NCBI GenBank assembly: GCA_017303505.1
Contig: JAFLCP010000091.1
Location: 1-32,054, forward strand
DNA length: 32,054 nt
Origin: Planctomycetota bacterium
Lineage (GTDB): Bacteria; Planctomycetota; Planctomycetia; Pirellulales; Pirellulaceae
Direction of reading: 5' to 3'
Numbering within the stretch: the first letter of the stretch is position 1; each line of letters opens with the position of its first letter. Shown one piece after another: positions 31,056-32,054 of this stretch. The translations under genes were made by a program, and so were the position numbers. The notes beneath the pieces are model-generated. The model was not told the DNA's origin. It ran no database searches and worked only from the letters and a program-made list of their open reading frames with translations.

Positions 31056-32054
31056 CTAAGCGGCATCAGTGCCAGCAGCTACACGAAGCGGTGCAGCTGT
31101 TTTCTTGGAGACTCGTCCCCACCCAGTGCTTACCACTTCGAGTGCAACACGATCATCCAAGTTTGGACGGAAGATAGTCAATAGAACTAACGGCAGGAAC
31201 CAAGCCATATACAAGCCTCCGCCGAAACCATGCCAGAACTGGGCAGCCACCATGACGGCAGCGGAACCACTCATCAACGTGGCTAAGTTCTTTTGGGCAG
31301 GCCACCAGATAAACGAAAAACTCAGAATGCAAAATGCGACCAGAACAGGGAGACGGAAGCTCGGGTACCATCCCAATCCCCACACACCCTGTAAGTCTTG
31401 CATCGCGGGCGTTAGCAATCCAAACATGTGCTGAAGTTGCTCAAGCCATTTATCACCCGAGCCCCAGAACAGCAATGCGGCCAAAAAGACTATTGTTGTC
31501 AAAAAGCCACCCAAGAAACGGCGTACACCGCGAGGCCAATAGAAGCTGAGCCATAAGGGCAAAAGGAACAACGGGTAATAAGTAAGACCAGCTGCTAAGC
31601 CGACAAAGCCACCTGATAACAACGGGAATCGGTACATGAGTACCGCCCATACCAACATGGCCCCCGGCAAAACATGATCGATGCGGCCCGTCATCTGCGC
31701 CGTGTAAGGGAGCAACAAATACAATGTCGCTGCTCCAATTCCCATCTTTGTGTCATCAAAATGCCAATAGCCAATCGCCACAATTCCCAAGACGATCGCA
31801 AGATTCGCAGTGATTGAAAGCGATTTGGCGATCGCCGAACGAATCTTGGATTGTCGCTGCTCTGCTTCCCCCGCTTGGGTCGGACGCGTGGAATCCATCG
31901 TTGTTTGAATGTCAGGCAATGAGTTGAGGAGCGCATACCCTGGTCCTAATTTCGGTCCTTGATTGCGTTGCTCCTCGACTGTGCTGGTAGCCACATTAGC
32001 CATCAAGAAAAGAAACAATGAGACACCAATGAAGGTGAGTCCTTCACTGGATAA
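31056..32054 (-). CDS. Polytopic membrane protein, 5' end beyond the window (glycosyltransferase-87-like)
   Basis: A partial protein that continues past the right edge. The frame is open to base 32054, and the residues before the first in-window start codon (SSEGLTFIGVSLFLFLMANV) form a hydrophobic helix, so the apparent TTG start at 32018 is not the real one. After that helix comes a polar loop of about 60 residues, then about seven more hydrophobic segments (for example SITANLAIVLGIVAIGYWHF, FLGGFLTTIVFLAALLFW, LPVLVAFCILSFSFIWWP), ending in a short Lys/Arg/Ala tail. The region RIDHVLPGAMLVWAVLMYRF, with SFYWPRG, resembles prenyl-phosphate-dependent glycosyltransferases of the GT87 type, but the catalytic N-terminal loop lies outside the window, so this is a weak assignment. 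Confidence 0.6.
   Translation of the reverse strand, partial: LSSEGLTFIGVSLFLFLMANVATSTVEEQRNQGPKLGPGYALLNSLPDIQTTMDSTRPTQAGEAEQRQSKIRSAIAKSLSITANLAIVLGIVAIGYWHFDDTKMGIGAATLYLLLPYTAQMTGRIDHVLPGAMLVWAVLMYRFPLLSGGFVGLAAGLTYYPLFLLPLWLSFYWPRGVRRFLGGFLTTIVFLAALLFWGSGDKWLEQLQHMFGLLTPAMQDLQGVWGLGWYPSFRLPVLVAFCILSFSFIWWPAQKNLATLMSGSAAVMVAAQFWHGFGGGLYMAWFLPLVLLTIFRPNLDDRVALEVVSTGWGRVSKKTAAPLRVAAGTDAA

Overview
The window looks like a chromosomal stretch of a planctomycete, most likely a Pirellulales-type member of Planctomycetota. This is inferred from gene content, not from a marker gene. The indicators are an exported DUF1549/DUF1553 protein with planctomycete-type cytochrome motifs, a partner WD40 protein with its own N-terminal CxxCH motif, SecG with a long Ala/Pro/Thr-rich tail, separate coaC and coaB genes, DUF2203 and probable DUF2617 proteins, and frequent GTG/TTG starts. 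Base composition is moderate except for the first ~88 bases, which are about 74% GC (65 of 88 counted by hand) and read as a piece of a Mu-like phage GemA/gp16 protein. The left edge is therefore probably a chimeric or integration junction.

Layout, left to right. (1) 1-2368: foreign-looking edge, an N-terminally truncated hypothetical protein, and ribD. (2) 2437-7858, minus strand: a glycan block with glgA and galT in tandem, then a GH57 alpha-glucan enzyme. A 7-bp-unit inverted repeat lies right behind galT. (3) 8395-11256: a DUF2617-like gene, a GAF plus PP2C/SpoIIE-like protein that appears to have lost its metal-binding aspartates, and a convergent DUF2203 gene overlapping its 3' end. (4) 11693-17908, plus strand: a housekeeping run secG, yicC, gmk, rpoZ, coaC, coaB, pyrD, trpS, acpS. 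It covers secretion, RNA turnover, GMP phosphorylation, RNA polymerase assembly, coenzyme A, pyrimidines, Trp-tRNA charging and acyl-carrier-protein activation. (5) 18272-25790: three large exported proteins in one tight operon (DUF1549/DUF1553, PPC-domain, WD40 with cytochrome motif). (6) 25922-26053: a compact palindromic element with flanking imperfect direct repeats. (7) 26221-29458: an ABC importer pair without a binding protein, ended by a terminator that contains its stop codon, then nhaD. (8) 29578-32054, minus strand: a PqaA-family alpha/beta hydrolase and a polytopic membrane protein cut by the window edge.

No tRNA, rRNA, CRISPR array, transposase gene or classical defence system was found. 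The best candidates for something not described are the degenerate SpoIIE-like protein, the three-gene exported operon with coiled coils in two partners, the palindromic element at 25922-26053, the heptamer inverted repeat after galT, and the altered active-site motif in CoaC. All searches named below would need to be run; none was.
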